Positions 1 to 9,066 are shown, counted from the first letter of the stretch. The stretch: DNA of 64,000 nucleotides from Actinophytocola sp044466355 (GCF_044466355.1 NZ_JBITMQ010000009.1:1-64000); one strand, 5' to 3'. The notes: generated from the sequence alone by a model not told the origin. Translations and numbers: made by a program.

Positions 1-64
1 CTAGATACACACCGTCCCACCAACCGACGGCACGTTTCCGCACGTCAACCCCCAGATTCACGGA

Positions 65-337
65 CTATCTCGCTACAACAGCTGCGGAAGCCAGGCGATA
101 GTGCACCGCCTCACCCCGCGGGAAACGGTCGATGGTCGTCGGCGCGTTGGCACCGGTGAACACGATCAACGAGAACAGGCACCGCCTGTACAGCTCAGCA
201 GTGCGCACAGCGACACCGATGTCATGACTCCCGAGGCCAATGCCGACTTCCACATGCCGCAACTCATGCCCCAGCCGGTGATAGGTCCACAGGATCTCCA
301 CATCGTCGTGGACCACAGCGGGAATCGTGTCAGACAC
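65..337 (-). pseudogene. Truncated YdcF/DUF218-family protein
   Basis: A 90-residue frame that matches only the N-terminal part of the YdcF (DUF218) family. It carries GLGSHD at residues 34-39 and VFTGA at 59-63, both typical of the first half of the Rossmann-like domain. After EAVHYR the family pattern is lost within about ten residues and a stop follows, so over half of the usual ~200-residue domain is missing. The GTG start is chosen because GGAGAGGA sits 7 bases upstream. It lies immediately downstream of tRNA-Lys on the same strand, a common site of integration and decay. A real short protein cannot be excluded, and the window edge hides what follows. Confidence 0.6.
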
Positions 338-546
338 AAGGGTCCTCTCCCAACAGGCCGCCTCAACGGCAGCCTCCGGTAGCGAACGGCCTTGCCGACC
401 AGGCGAAAGGGTGAACGCGATGTACCACAATACGAACCACAACCACGCTGGGTCAGGGACCAACCGCACCGTGGGGGTGTGGGGGGTCGCCCCCCACAAC
501 GAACAAAGGCATGGGGAAGGCGCGCAAGCGCCGAACATGCCAAGCG

Positions 547-619
547 TGGGCCGCCTGGGGCTCGAACCCAGAACCTACGGATTAAAAGTCCGCAGCTCTA
601 CCAATTGAGCTAACGGCCC
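547..619 (-). tRNA. tRNA-Lys (anticodon TTT)
   Basis: The minus strand folds as a complete cloverleaf. The acceptor GGGCCGT pairs with GCGGCCC, the D arm contains AGCTCAATTGGTAGAGC, the anticodon stem GCGGA/TCCGT encloses CTTTTAA (anticodon TTT), and the T arm carries GGTTCGAGCC. The discriminator is A and no CCA is encoded. It is 73 nt long. Confidence 0.95.
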
Positions 620-662
620 GCGGGAGTCATGCTACCCAGGGCCTGTGCGGCGGTCGTGGGGG

Positions 663-2123
663 CTATCGGAAGATCGCGTGGCCTGGGGTGAGGACGTTGT
701 TCGGGTCGTAGGTGTGTTTGGCGGCGCGGAAGGCGGACCAGGCCGGCCCGTAGTGCTTCTTCCAGTCCTCCTCCGTCAGCTCGATCGCGCCCACCGGGTA
801 GTGGGTGCCGCCGACCGCGACGACGCGGTCGTACTGCGAGCGGTTGACGGCGATCAGTCGCTGGGTCTCGGCCTCGTCGGGTGGGTTGACCGCGCGCAGG
901 AACGCGAGCAGGAACACCACCGGGCTGTCGGGAAGCCGGACGAACGGCTGCCTGATCCGTTCGTTCGGCACCGGGTACAACAGGACGACGCCACCGGCGT
1001 CGGCCGGGGTCGTTTCGGCCAGGATCTCGGTGACGTAGGCGTCGGTCGCCTCGTCGGGGATGAAGACGTTGATCCACGGGCCGGGGAGGCGCAGGGCCAT
1101 CAGCTGCTGGACGAGGTCGTAGATCCGGTTGAGCCAGGCGAAGTACGGCATGTCCGTGATCTCGGTACTGGCCGGGGCCAGGTCGGCGATGAGCGCCTCG
1201 TCGTCCGGTTCGGACGGTGGGGTGTAGTACTGCACGCCCTCGAGCAGGTACGTCCACCCGTTCTCCGTCGGGGTGAGCTGGCCTTCCAGGTAGCTGAAGC
1301 GGCGGTCGGCGAGGGCCGTGCGCTGGGCGGCGGTCATGGACGGCAGGTCCGGGTACGACAGGTGGTACACGCGGGCCGTCGTCGGCGCCGGGATGAGGCG
1401 GACCGTGGCCCGTGCGATCACCGCGAACTGGCCCAGGCCGCCGAGCACGGCGTGGAAGAGGTCGGGTCGGATGGACGGGGTGCACCGCACGATCTCGCCG
1501 GTGCCCGTCACGACCTCCAGCGCCAGGACGTTGTCGACCAGCAGGCCGTGGTGGGACGTGGCGCCGCCGATGCCGCCCAGGGACAGGGTGCCGCCGATCG
1601 ACAGTCCGAGGTAGTCGGTGGCCACCGGTGGGGTCTGGCCCTGCGCGAGGGTGGCCTTGATCAGGTCCAGCCACTGCACGCCCGCGTCGACGACCGCGTG
1701 GCCGGTGCCGACGCGGTGGATGGTGGCCAGGGTGCGCGAGTCGATGACGATGCCGTCGCCTGCCTGGGCCTGACCGAACGTCGAGTGGCCCTGGCCGCGG
1801 GTCGAGACCTTCAGCCCGTGCTTGTTCGCGAACCGGATGACCGTGGCGATGTCTCTGACCGAGCCCGGGCGCAGCACGGCGACCGGCATGCGGTGCACGA
1901 TGTGGCCGTAGTCGTCGGCGGCCTCGGTGCGGGACTCCTCGTCGACGACCAGTTCGCCGTCCAGGCCCGGCACGCGGATGGCGGCGGGCTGGGTCTCGGC
2001 TTCTGCTTCGGTCAGCCAGCCGAGGTTGGCGGGGTCGAACGCGACGACGGCCGCCGCGGCGGTGGCGGTGGCGCCGGCCAGCACGGCGCGGCGGCTGATC
2101 TGCAACTTGCGCACGCGGCGCAC
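663..2123 (-). CDS. Tat-exported FAD-linked oxidase (cytokinin dehydrogenase-like)
   Basis: A 486-residue flavoprotein of the PCMH-type FAD oxidase superfamily. Residues 10-30 form a twin-arginine signal (SRRAVLAG plus an Ala-rich core), so export in folded form is expected. The FAD-binding domain spans roughly 70-230; RGQGHS (109-114) matches the motif whose His binds FAD covalently in cytokinin dehydrogenases. The C-terminal half resembles the cytokinin-binding substrate domain and ends with the YDPNNVLTPG motif. The family oxidises amines, alcohols or sugars with O2 or quinone; the substrate here is unknown. The GTG start is set by the Tat signal, with only a weak ribosome site. The gene is divergent from the XRE regulator at 2248, which may control it. 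Confidence 0.88.
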   Translation of the reverse strand: MRRVRKLQISRRAVLAGATATAAAAVVAFDPANLGWLTEAEAETQPAAIRVPGLDGELVVDEESRTEAADDYGHIVHRMPVAVLRPGSVRDIATVIRFANKHGLKVSTRGQGHSTFGQAQAGDGIVIDSRTLATIHRVGTGHAVVDAGVQWLDLIKATLAQGQTPPVATDYLGLSIGGTLSLGGIGGATSHHGLLVDNVLALEVVTGTGEIVRCTPSIRPDLFHAVLGGLGQFAVIARATVRLIPAPTTARVYHLSYPDLPSMTAAQRTALADRRFSYLEGQLTPTENGWTYLLEGVQYYTPPSEPDDEALIADLAPASTEITDMPYFAWLNRIYDLVQQLMALRLPGPWINVFIPDEATDAYVTEILAETTPADAGGVVLLYPVPNERIRQPFVRLPDSPVVFLLAFLRAVNPPDEAETQRLIAVNRSQYDRVVAVGGTHYPVGAIELTEEDWKKHYGPAWSAFRAAKHTYDPNNVLTPGHAIFR

Positions 2124-2247
2124 CCTAACCCAGAAATGACCATGGAAGTTCACCCGTTTGCCGGATGGACACGCACTGGTCGACCCAACGTGTGAGGTTT
2201 CGTCGCGTCGCGCGTCTTCCCGTACAAGAAGGAGATCGGAGGGCGCT

Positions 2248-2676
2248 ATGGGTGGGTACGTGGTGGGCGAGACCTTCGCGGGGATGGTGCGCGGGTGGCG
2301 GCAGGTGGCGAACCTGACGCAGGAGGAGCTCGCCGAACGGTCGGGGCTGAGCCCGCGCAGCATCCAGAACCTGGAGCGCGGCCGGGTCAGCCGACCGCGG
2401 CGCGACTCGGTGCGTCTGCTGGCCGACGCGCTGCGGCTGAGCGGCGCCGACCGCGCCGCGTTCGAGCACGCCGCGCGCCTCGGCACGCCCACCCCCATCG
2501 CCCCGTTGCGTGGGCGCGCCACCGTGGCCGACAACCTGCGCCAACTCGTCTCGCAGACCGGCAGGCAGCTCGTCGACCTGCGTGGACTGCCGCACAACGC
2601 GACCCCGGAGGACGTGCTCGACCGGCTGCTGACGGCGCTCGGCGTCGAGGAGCCTGCCGAAGCGGTCGCCGTCTGA
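2248..2676 (+). CDS. XRE-family transcriptional regulator
   Basis: A 142-residue DNA-binding protein. A helix-turn-helix covers about residues 10-65, with the LTQEELAERSGLS pattern followed by RSIQNLERGR typical of the Cro/C1 family. The start includes 'PRRDSVRLLADALRL', as seen at the N-terminus of larger XRE-ATPase regulators of actinomycetes, but no NB-ARC or TPR part follows. The remaining 60 residues form a helical tail of unknown role. GGAGGG lies 5 bases before the ATG. It is divergent from the flavin oxidase, and the ~125-bp spacer is a plausible shared control region. Confidence 0.85.
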   Translation: MGGYVVGETFAGMVRGWRQVANLTQEELAERSGLSPRSIQNLERGRVSRPRRDSVRLLADALRLSGADRAAFEHAARLGTPTPIAPLRGRATVADNLRQLVSQTGRQLVDLRGLPHNATPEDVLDRLLTALGVEEPAEAVAV

Positions 2677-2679
2677 CGG

Positions 2680-3057
2680 TCAGCGGCCCGTCGGCCCGGT
2701 GGTGTTGGGGATGGTCGACGGGCTGCTCGAAGGGCTGGTGGGAGAGGTCGTCCGGGCCGGGCTGGTCGTGCGGTCCGGCCCGTCGATGATCATCGTGGGG
2801 TCGCTGGACGGCGCGTCCTCGAGCAACCTGCCCATGACCACGACACAGCCGAGGCCGACGATCCCCACCACGGCCGCGGCGACGGCGAGCGATCGGGCCT
2901 TGTGCTTGCGGGGCCGCAGCTCGGTGACCGTCCCGCCGTCGTGCTCGGTGTGCTCGTGCTCGACGTGCACGTCGGCGATGCGCTCCCGCCACCGGTCGAG
3001 CCCGGGCGGTGCCTCGACCTCGGCGAAGAGTTCCTGAAGGCGCTGCTCGTCGCTCAT
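2680..3057 (-). CDS. Membrane anti-sigma-like protein paired with the ECF sigma factor
   Basis: A 125-residue protein whose ATG overlaps the sigma-factor stop by four bases (ATGA), so the two are translationally coupled. The first ~55 residues are cytoplasmic, acidic and His-rich (HVEHEHTEH). A single membrane segment covers about residues 58-77 and a Thr/Ser/Pro-rich tail is predicted outside. The architecture suits an anti-sigma factor, but no clear HxxxCxxC zinc anti-sigma motif is visible, so the role is inferred from position. Confidence 0.7.
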   Translation of the reverse strand: MSDEQRLQELFAEVEAPPGLDRWRERIADVHVEHEHTEHDGGTVTELRPRKHKARSLAVAAAVVGIVGLGCVVVMGRLLEDAPSSDPTMIIDGPDRTTSPARTTSPTSPSSSPSTIPNTTGPTGR

Positions 3058-3599
3058 GCGGACACCCCCATGTGGCGCCGCAGCCGGACCAGTGCCCGTT
3101 TGCACGCCATCGTCGCCGCGTGGTCGGTCAGGCCCATGACCGCGCCGACCTCGGCGTAGGACAGGCCCGCCGCGATGCGCAGACCGAGCACCATCCGGTC
3201 CTTGTCGGACAGGTGGGCCATGGCGGCGAGCACCTGACGCACCTCGTCCCGCACCACGACCTCGCCTTCCACGTCGACCCTCGGGTCGGCCTCCGTCTGC
3301 CCGCCGAGGAAACGCGCCACCAGCGCGGACCGCCTGGAGTGCTTGCGCCGGTAGTCGATCACGGCGTTGCGGGCGATCCGCAACAGCCACGACGGCTCCG
3401 CCTCCGGTGGCACGTCCGCGCCGGCGTAAGCGTGGAACGCGGCCGCGAACACGTCCGCCGCCAGGTCCTCCGCGTCACCCCGGTCACTCACCTGCGAGAG
3501 GCAGTACCGGTACACGCGTGCTGCGTGGTCGCGGTACACCTGCTCGAACGGCCTCGTCCTGGACTCGGCCGCGTCTTCAGGGAGAACGCGTGAGCTCAC
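3054..3599 (-). CDS. ECF RNA polymerase sigma factor
   Basis: A 181-residue sigma-70 family protein of the extracytoplasmic-function group. Region 2 (about 18-90) carries YRDHAARVYRYCL, AEDLAADVF and the -10-contacting segment WLLRIARNAVIDYRR. Region 4 (about 120-175) carries LSDKDRMVLGLRIAAGLSYAEVGAVMGL, a helix-turn-helix for the -35 element, shown here as separate halves LSDKDRMVL and LSYAEVGAVMGL. It is co-transcribed with the membrane protein at 2680. Such pairs usually autoregulate and answer an envelope signal; the regulon is unknown. Confidence 0.92.
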   Translation of the reverse strand: MSSRVLPEDAAESRTRPFEQVYRDHAARVYRYCLSQVSDRGDAEDLAADVFAAAFHAYAGADVPPEAEPSWLLRIARNAVIDYRRKHSRRSALVARFLGGQTEADPRVDVEGEVVVRDEVRQVLAAMAHLSDKDRMVLGLRIAAGLSYAEVGAVMGLTDHAATMACKRALVRLRRHMGVSA

Positions 3600-3676
3600 G
3601 AAATCTCACACCCCGATTCCCCAGTCGCATGAAGGTGAGCAAGCCTAACAATCAGGGACGCTCTGAATCGACGCTC

Positions 3677-3706
3677 AAACCGTTACCAATACAGGCGTAA
3701 CGGTTT
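3677..3706. promoter_or_regulatory. Perfect 10-bp inverted repeat upstream of the methyltransferase
   Basis: AAACCGTTAC and GTAACGGTTT are exact inverted arms separated by 10 bases, between the divergent sigma-factor gene and the methyltransferase. The arm length and ~20-bp centre-to-centre spacing suit a dimeric repressor site. An RNA hairpin in the methyltransferase leader is the alternative. Confidence 0.5.
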
Positions 3707-3760
3707 CGTTCTGGACCGAAAACGTTGGCACGGTCATGGCGGGCTGTCACGTTGGTCGGC

Positions 3761-4483
3761 ATGGCTACTTTCGATCCGCGCCTGTACGGGGCGCGCTGGG
3801 CGGACAGGTACGACGAGTGGCACAAGGGGTTGATGGACGACGAGGGCGCCGTGGCGGCGCTCGCCGGCTTCGCGGCCGACGGGCCCGCGCTGGAGTTCGG
3901 CGTGGGCACGGGCCGGCTCGCGGTGCCGCTGGCCGAACGCGGCGTCGAGGTCGTCGGGGTGGACGTCAGCCCCGAGATGCTGGCGAAGCTGCGGGAGAAG
4001 CAGTCGGCGGTGACGGTCGTCGAGGCGGACATGACGACCGTGACGCTGGGACGCGAGTTCGCCGTCGCCTTCATCGCGTTCAACTCGATCTTCGTGCTGG
4101 AGACGCAGGAGGAGCAGGTCGCGCTGTTCCGCAACGCGGCGAGGCACCTGCGGCCGGGCGGCCGGTTCGTGCTGGAGACCGCGGTGCTCAAGCCGTCGAC
4201 GGACGAGGGCAAGCTGTCCGTGGTGGAGGTGGAGGCCGACCAGGTCACGCTGGCGGGCGGCAAGGTCGACCCGGTGACCGGCAACTACCGGGGCCAGTGG
4301 ATGGTCGTCACGCCGTCAGGCACGACGTTCTACCCGATCGGCGGACGGCAGGTCACCCACCACGAGATGGACCTGATGGCGCGGCTGGCGGGCCTGGAAC
4401 GGGAACACCGCTGGGGCGACTGGAAGGGCGGCACGTTCGGCCCGAAGTCCGAACTGCACATCTCCGTCTACCGCAAGCCGTGA
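3761..4483 (+). CDS. Class I SAM-dependent methyltransferase
   Basis: A 240-residue Rossmann-fold methyltransferase. Motif I is LEFGVGTGRLAVPL at about residues 40-53, followed by the acidic end of strand 2 (VVGVDVSPEML) and motif IV-like VAFIAFNSIF. RPGGRFVLE marks the post-motif loop. The substrate is not evident. The ATG at 3761 is preferred because the preceding frame has no family likeness. The gene ends just before a strong terminator hairpin and converges on the 5'-nucleotidase. Confidence 0.85.
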   Translation: MATFDPRLYGARWADRYDEWHKGLMDDEGAVAALAGFAADGPALEFGVGTGRLAVPLAERGVEVVGVDVSPEMLAKLREKQSAVTVVEADMTTVTLGREFAVAFIAFNSIFVLETQEEQVALFRNAARHLRPGGRFVLETAVLKPSTDEGKLSVVEVEADQVTLAGGKVDPVTGNYRGQWMVVTPSGTTFYPIGGRQVTHHEMDLMARLAGLEREHRWGDWKGGTFGPKSELHISVYRKP

Positions 4484-4487
4484 CCTC

Positions 4488-4518
4488 GTGGCCCGCGGTC
4501 ACGTCGACCGCGGGCCAC
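4488..4518. terminator. Bidirectional terminator hairpin
   Basis: GTGGCCCGCGGTC and GACCGCGGGCCAC form a perfect 13-bp stem with a 5-base loop. It sits between the convergent methyltransferase (stop 4483) and 5'-nucleotidase (stop 4528) and could serve both. There is no long T run, as is usual in actinomycetes. Confidence 0.8.
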
Positions 4519-4527
4519 GTCGTGGGG

Positions 4528-6228
4528 TCAGGGCAGGACCGTGACGCGGTCCGCCGCCGGGGGCGCGATGTTCGGGTTCGCTGCCAGGTAGGCGGTGAAC
4601 GCGTCCAGGTCGACCGGCCCGCCCGCGATGTCGGTGCCGTTCGTGAACTCGGCGAACCCGTCGCCGCCTGCGGCGAGGAAGTTGTTCACCGAGACCCGGT
4701 AGGTGGCGTCCGGCGTGACCGGTTCGCCCGCGACCGCGATGTCCGAGACCTTCGACCCGACCGGCGCCGACCGCGACCACGAGTAGTGCAGCGTCGAGGA
4801 GATCTGCAGCATCCGCACCTGCACGGTGCCGTCCGGCTTCGGCTGCCACTGCTGCTCGAGCACGGTCTTCAGCTGCGCACCGGTCAGCGTCATCGTCTGC
4901 ATGATGTTGCCGAACGGCTGCACCGCGAACGCCTCGCCGTAGGTGACCACGCCGTCGCCCTCACCCGCGGACGAGCCGGCGTGGGTGAGGTCGGTGCGGA
5001 TACCGCCCGGGTTGGTGACCGCGATCCGCGCGTCGTTCGACGCCGTCGCGGCGAGCTGCGCGTCGGCGATCACGTCACCGAGCGGCGACTCACCGGACTC
5101 CGGCGCGGCACGCACCAGGTCCGCGGTGATCGTGCCGACCTGCTCGTTGGCGATCGGCGCCGCCTTGGTCTTCGCCTCGTCGACCAGCGCCTGGATCGCC
5201 GGGTCCGGCGTGACCGTGCGGGTCACGATCTCGTTGTGCGCCGTGGTCGCCGCGCGGACGACGTCCCGGGTCCGCTTGTCGATCTTCAGGTCGACGACGG
5301 ACAGCAGCCGCCCGAACGACGCGCCCTGGACGAGCGTGCGCGGCTCGCCGGCCGGGTCGGTCACGGTGCAGTTGTACTGCTGGTGGCTGTGGCCGGTGAA
5401 CACGACGTCGACCGACGGGGACGCGGCCCGCGCGATCGCGGTGGCCGGGCCGGGCACGGTTCGGCAGTCGTCCGGGCCGCCGCCCTCGGTGTTGTCGCCC
5501 TGGTGCACGAGCACGACCTGCGTCCTGATGCCCAGCCGGTCCAGGAGACGTGACGAGGAGTTGATGGCCTCGACCTCGTCACCGAACTCCAGGCCCTCGA
5601 CGGCCTCCGGCGTCACGACCAGCGGCAGGTCCTCCAACGTCACCCCGATGACGCCGATCGGCACGCCGCCGGAGACGGTGACGGTGAACGGCAGCGCGGC
5701 GTTCACGCCGTTGTCGAAGTAGACGTTGCCGCCGAGGATCGGGAACTCCGCGCCCGGGTAGCTGTCCCGGAACTGGCAGCCGTCGTCGGGGTGGCAGCCG
5801 CCGACCTGCATGCGCAGCAGTTCCTCGTAGCCCTCGTCCAGCTCGTGGTTGCCGATGACGGAGGCCTCGACGCCGATCTCGTTGAGCAGCGCCATGGTCG
5901 GCTCGTCGTGGAACAGCGCCGAGTCGAGCGGTGACGCGCCGACGTTGTCGCCCGCGGACAGCACGACCGAGTTGTCGACCTCGCCGCGCAACCGCTTGAC
6001 GTGCGTGGCCAGGTAGGCGGCGCCGCCCGCGTCGACGGTCGTGCCGTCGGGCAGCGTGACGCGGCCGGACGACCCGGCGGGCGGCTGCAGGTTGCCGTGG
6101 AAGTCGTTGAACGTGATCAGCCGAACGTCCGTGGTGGTGCTGGGCGCGGCGGCCGCCGGTCCGGCGGCCAGCCCGGCGCACGTGAGCGCGGCGGCCGCGG
6201 CGGCGGTCAGCGTGGTGAATGCCCTCAT
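4528..6228 (-). CDS. Secreted 5'-nucleotidase / metallophosphoesterase
   Basis: A 566-residue exported enzyme of the UshA/5'-nucleotidase family, which hydrolyses nucleotides and related phosphoesters outside the membrane. A Sec signal (MRAFTT, then an Ala-rich core ending AAAAP) covers residues 1-29. The metallophosphatase domain shows the metal motifs NDFHGN, AGDNVGASP, GNHELDEG and GHSHQQ. The C-terminal nucleotide-recognition domain begins near residue 370 (ESPLGDVIADAQL) and includes NPGGIR. GGAGGA precedes the ATG at a good distance. The MarR gene is divergent, with ~100 bp between them. Confidence 0.92.
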   Translation of the reverse strand: MRAFTTLTAAAAAALTCAGLAAGPAAAAPSTTTDVRLITFNDFHGNLQPPAGSSGRVTLPDGTTVDAGGAAYLATHVKRLRGEVDNSVVLSAGDNVGASPLDSALFHDEPTMALLNEIGVEASVIGNHELDEGYEELLRMQVGGCHPDDGCQFRDSYPGAEFPILGGNVYFDNGVNAALPFTVTVSGGVPIGVIGVTLEDLPLVVTPEAVEGLEFGDEVEAINSSSRLLDRLGIRTQVVLVHQGDNTEGGGPDDCRTVPGPATAIARAASPSVDVVFTGHSHQQYNCTVTDPAGEPRTLVQGASFGRLLSVVDLKIDKRTRDVVRAATTAHNEIVTRTVTPDPAIQALVDEAKTKAAPIANEQVGTITADLVRAAPESGESPLGDVIADAQLAATASNDARIAVTNPGGIRTDLTHAGSSAGEGDGVVTYGEAFAVQPFGNIMQTMTLTGAQLKTVLEQQWQPKPDGTVQVRMLQISSTLHYSWSRSAPVGSKVSDIAVAGEPVTPDATYRVSVNNFLAAGGDGFAEFTNGTDIAGGPVDLDAFTAYLAANPNIAPPAADRVTVLP

Positions 6229-6331
6229 GATCCTCCGTCCAGGCGCCCGGTATCCCCGCCGGGCACGCGGTGGGCAGTCTGCACAACGGGACCGGTGTCT
6301 GCCAGCGCCGAAAGGAGGAGGATCTAATCTG

Positions 6332-6814
6332 GTGGATGTGACCGCGACAGCAGAAGAGCCGCGCTGGCTGGACGACAGCGAGATGCGGGCATGGCGCGCG
6401 TACGTGATCGGCAGCGAGTTGTTGCGCAAGCAACTCAACAGAGAGCTGCAGGAACGCCACGGGCTGGCGCTCGCGGACTACGAGGTCCTGGTTCGACTGT
6501 CCGAACACGACGGTGGCCGGATGCGGATGGCGCACCTCGCCGGTGAGGTCGCGTCGTCGAAGAGCAGGCTGTCCCACCAGATCGGCCGCATGGAGACCAC
6601 GGGCCTGGTCCAGCGCGTCGAGTGCGGGGACGACGCCCGCGGCGTGTTCGCGGAGATCACCGAGGCGGGCCGCGAACGCCTGCGGGAGACCGCGCCCACG
6701 CACGTCGCCGGGGTCCGCGCCCACCTGGTGGACCTGCTCACGCCCACCGACCAGGTGACGCTGGCGGAGATCTTCGAACGCGTGCTGGACCACCTGGGCC
6801 ACCCCGAGCACTGA
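6332..6814 (+). CDS. MarR-family transcriptional regulator
   Basis: A 160-residue winged-helix regulator. The core (about residues 40-120) shows LALADYEVLVRLSEH, a helix-turn-helix in MRMAHLAGEVASSKSRLSH and the wing DDARGVFAEITEAGRE. The GTG at 6332 is chosen because AAAGGAGGAG ends 11 bases upstream; a GTG at 6338 is the alternative. It is divergent from the secreted 5'-nucleotidase and convergent with helR. The family usually senses small phenolic or oxidant ligands. Confidence 0.88.
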   Translation: MDVTATAEEPRWLDDSEMRAWRAYVIGSELLRKQLNRELQERHGLALADYEVLVRLSEHDGGRMRMAHLAGEVASSKSRLSHQIGRMETTGLVQRVECGDDARGVFAEITEAGRERLRETAPTHVAGVRAHLVDLLTPTDQVTLAEIFERVLDHLGHPEH

Positions 6815-6848
6815 GGTGGCCGGTCCTCGGGCGAGGACCGGCCACCTC
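6813..6848. terminator. Bidirectional terminator hairpin
   Basis: AGGTGGCCGGTCCTCG and CGAGGACCGGCCACCT pair perfectly, extendable by one G-C pair, with almost no loop. It occupies the whole space between the convergent marR-family gene and helR. Confidence 0.85.
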
Positions 6849-6850
6849 GG

Positions 6851-9031
6851 CTACGCCGACCGCCGGGTGCCTTCGGCGAGCCCGGACAGTGCCCGCGGCA
6901 ACGGCCCCCGGTGCACGACGCCGAGCCGCTGCGTGGCACGGGTGAGCGCCACGTACAACTCGGCCGCGCCCCGCGGCCCCTCGGCGAGGATCCGGTCCGG
7001 GTCGACGACCAGGACGGCGTCGAACTCCAGCCCCTTCGTCTCCGATGCGGGCACCGTGCCGGGCACCCCGGGCGGCCCGATCACGACACTCGTGCCCTCC
7101 CGGCCCGCCTCGTCCCGCACGAACTCGTCGATGGCGGCGGGCAGGTCGTCGTCGCCGACCCGCCGCGCCCACGGCCGCACCCCGGTCGCACGCACCGACT
7201 CCGGCGCCTGCACGTCGGGCGCGAACCGGGCGAGCAGGGCCGCCGCGACGGCCATGATCTCCGCGGGGGTGCGGTAGTTCACCGTCAGCGACCGGTACAC
7301 CCAGCGGCCCGGCACGTACCGGTCGAGCATCGCGGCCCACGACGTCGCACCGGCCGGTGACCTGCGCTGTGCGAGGTCGCCGACCACCGTGAACGACCGG
7401 CCGGGGCAGCGCCGCATCAGCACCCGCCAGTCCATTTCGGACAGCTCCTGCGCCTCGTCGACCACCACGTGCCGGTACGTCCAGTCCCGGTCCGCGGCGG
7501 CACGTTCGGCCAGGTCACGGGTGTCGGTCTCGACGAACCGCTCGGCCAGGTCCTCGGCGTAGAGGAGGTCCGTGGCGTACAGGTGGTCCTCGTCGTCCAT
7601 CGAGTCCGCGCGGCCGACGAGGCTGTCCAGCACCCGGGCGGCGTACTCGGCCTGGGCCTTGCGTTCCCGCGCGGCCGTGTCGTCGGCGGGCTTGTCCGGG
7701 CCGAGCAGGTCCACCAGCTCGTCCAGCAACGGCACGTCCGACACCGTCCAGGCGGCGCCGTCGACGCGGTGGAGCACCGGGTCCCCGCCCGCGGCCGTCA
7801 GCTGTTCCTCGGACTCGTACAGCGACGCCAGCAGCGACTCCGGGGTCAGGATCGGCCAGAGCTCGTCGATGGTCGCGGTGAAGCGGTCGTCCTCCTCCAG
7901 CTCCTTGACCAGCTCCGCCCGCAGCCGCTCCCATGCCTGCTTGTCGTCCCTGGTCAGCCACCCGCGACCGATCCGGCCGAGCGCCCGTTCGGTGAGCACG
8001 TACGTGATGATCTCGACGAACGTCGCGCGTGCCTCGTTGTGCGGCAGCCCGCTCGCCCGCGCCTCCTCACGGGCCCACTCGGCGGTCGCGGCGTCGATGC
8101 GCAACGGGGTCTCCCGCAGGCCGAGCTCCACCGGCTGCTCCGGCAACCGCTGCCGGCCGGCGATCGCGGCCTTGAGCACGTCGAGGATCTTCAGCGACCC
8201 CTTGAGACGGGCGGCGCCCTCGTCGTCCTCAGTGGTGACGCTGCGCCCCGGCACCAGCTCGCCGGGCGTCATGAACACGACGTCGGACTCCCCGAGCGAC
8301 GGCAGCACACGGCTGATGTGGTTGATGAACGCCGGGTTCGGTCCCACGACGAGCACACCGTGCCGCTCCATGCGTTCCCGCTGCGTGTAGAGCAGGTAGG
8401 CGACGCGGTGCAGCGCGACCACAGTCTTGCCGGTGCCGGGGCCGCCCTCGATCACCAGCACACCGGGGTGCTCGAGCCGGATGATCTCGTCCTGCTCGGC
8501 CTGGATCGTGGCGACGATGTCCCGCATGCCCTCGCCGCGCGGGGCGTTGACGGCCGCGAGCAGCGCCGTGTCCCCCCGCACGTCGTCGGAGGGCCGCCCG
8601 AACACCTCGTCGGTGAACTCGGCCACCCGCCGCCCCCGCGTCAGGAACTGCCGGCGCCTGCGCATCCCCTCCGGGTTCGCGCCGGTCGCGGTGTAGAACG
8701 GCCGCGCGGCGGGCGCCCGCCAATCCAACAGAACCGGTTCGTAATCGTTCTCCTCGTCGAAAAGCCCGATGCGCCCGACGTAGGAATGTTCCCCGGAAAT
8801 GGCGTCGAGCCGCCCGAAACACAACCCGTGGTCCGCGACGTCGAGCCGCCGCACCTCCCGCGCCGTGGCGCGCACCTTGTCGTCCTGGTCCATCGGCGAC
8901 CCGCCGTCGTACCGCAAAGCGGCCCTGAACTGCTCCTTCGCCCGCACCCGCTCGGCGTCGAGCCGCTCGTAGAGCCCGGCCACGTAGCCCTGCTCGGACC
9001 GCAATTCCTCTTCGTACCCCTGACTTGACAC
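6851..9031 (-). CDS. helR: HelR, RNA polymerase-recycling / rifamycin-resistance ATPase
   Basis: A 726-residue superfamily 1 ATPase of the HelD class. It shows Walker A GGPGTGKT (about residue 195), Walker B VVDEAQE (about 525), motif VI-like LYVALTRATQRL near the C-terminus, and an N-terminal coiled-coil (about 1-60) that in this family enters the polymerase secondary channel. HelR proteins of actinomycetes remove stalled RNA polymerase and displace rifamycins (established for the family). The GTG at 9031 is chosen because GAGGGG precedes it and family members start near this point. It is convergent with the MarR gene. Promoter-region structure is described separately. Confidence 0.88.
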   Translation of the reverse strand: MSSQGYEEELRSEQGYVAGLYERLDAERVRAKEQFRAALRYDGGSPMDQDDKVRATAREVRRLDVADHGLCFGRLDAISGEHSYVGRIGLFDEENDYEPVLLDWRAPAARPFYTATGANPEGMRRRRQFLTRGRRVAEFTDEVFGRPSDDVRGDTALLAAVNAPRGEGMRDIVATIQAEQDEIIRLEHPGVLVIEGGPGTGKTVVALHRVAYLLYTQRERMERHGVLVVGPNPAFINHISRVLPSLGESDVVFMTPGELVPGRSVTTEDDEGAARLKGSLKILDVLKAAIAGRQRLPEQPVELGLRETPLRIDAATAEWAREEARASGLPHNEARATFVEIITYVLTERALGRIGRGWLTRDDKQAWERLRAELVKELEEDDRFTATIDELWPILTPESLLASLYESEEQLTAAGGDPVLHRVDGAAWTVSDVPLLDELVDLLGPDKPADDTAARERKAQAEYAARVLDSLVGRADSMDDEDHLYATDLLYAEDLAERFVETDTRDLAERAAADRDWTYRHVVVDEAQELSEMDWRVLMRRCPGRSFTVVGDLAQRRSPAGATSWAAMLDRYVPGRWVYRSLTVNYRTPAEIMAVAAALLARFAPDVQAPESVRATGVRPWARRVGDDDLPAAIDEFVRDEAGREGTSVVIGPPGVPGTVPASETKGLEFDAVLVVDPDRILAEGPRGAAELYVALTRATQRLGVVHRGPLPRALSGLAEGTRRSA

Positions 9032-9066
9032 GAGCCCCTCACAGCGCTTAATCTGGTTCCAGGTTC

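Noticed and set aside
645..2195. Long open frame on the plus strand opposite the flavin oxidase
   Set aside because: It is the mirror of a clear gene on the other strand; the translation is Arg/Gly/Val-rich without family likeness, as expected in high-GC DNA.
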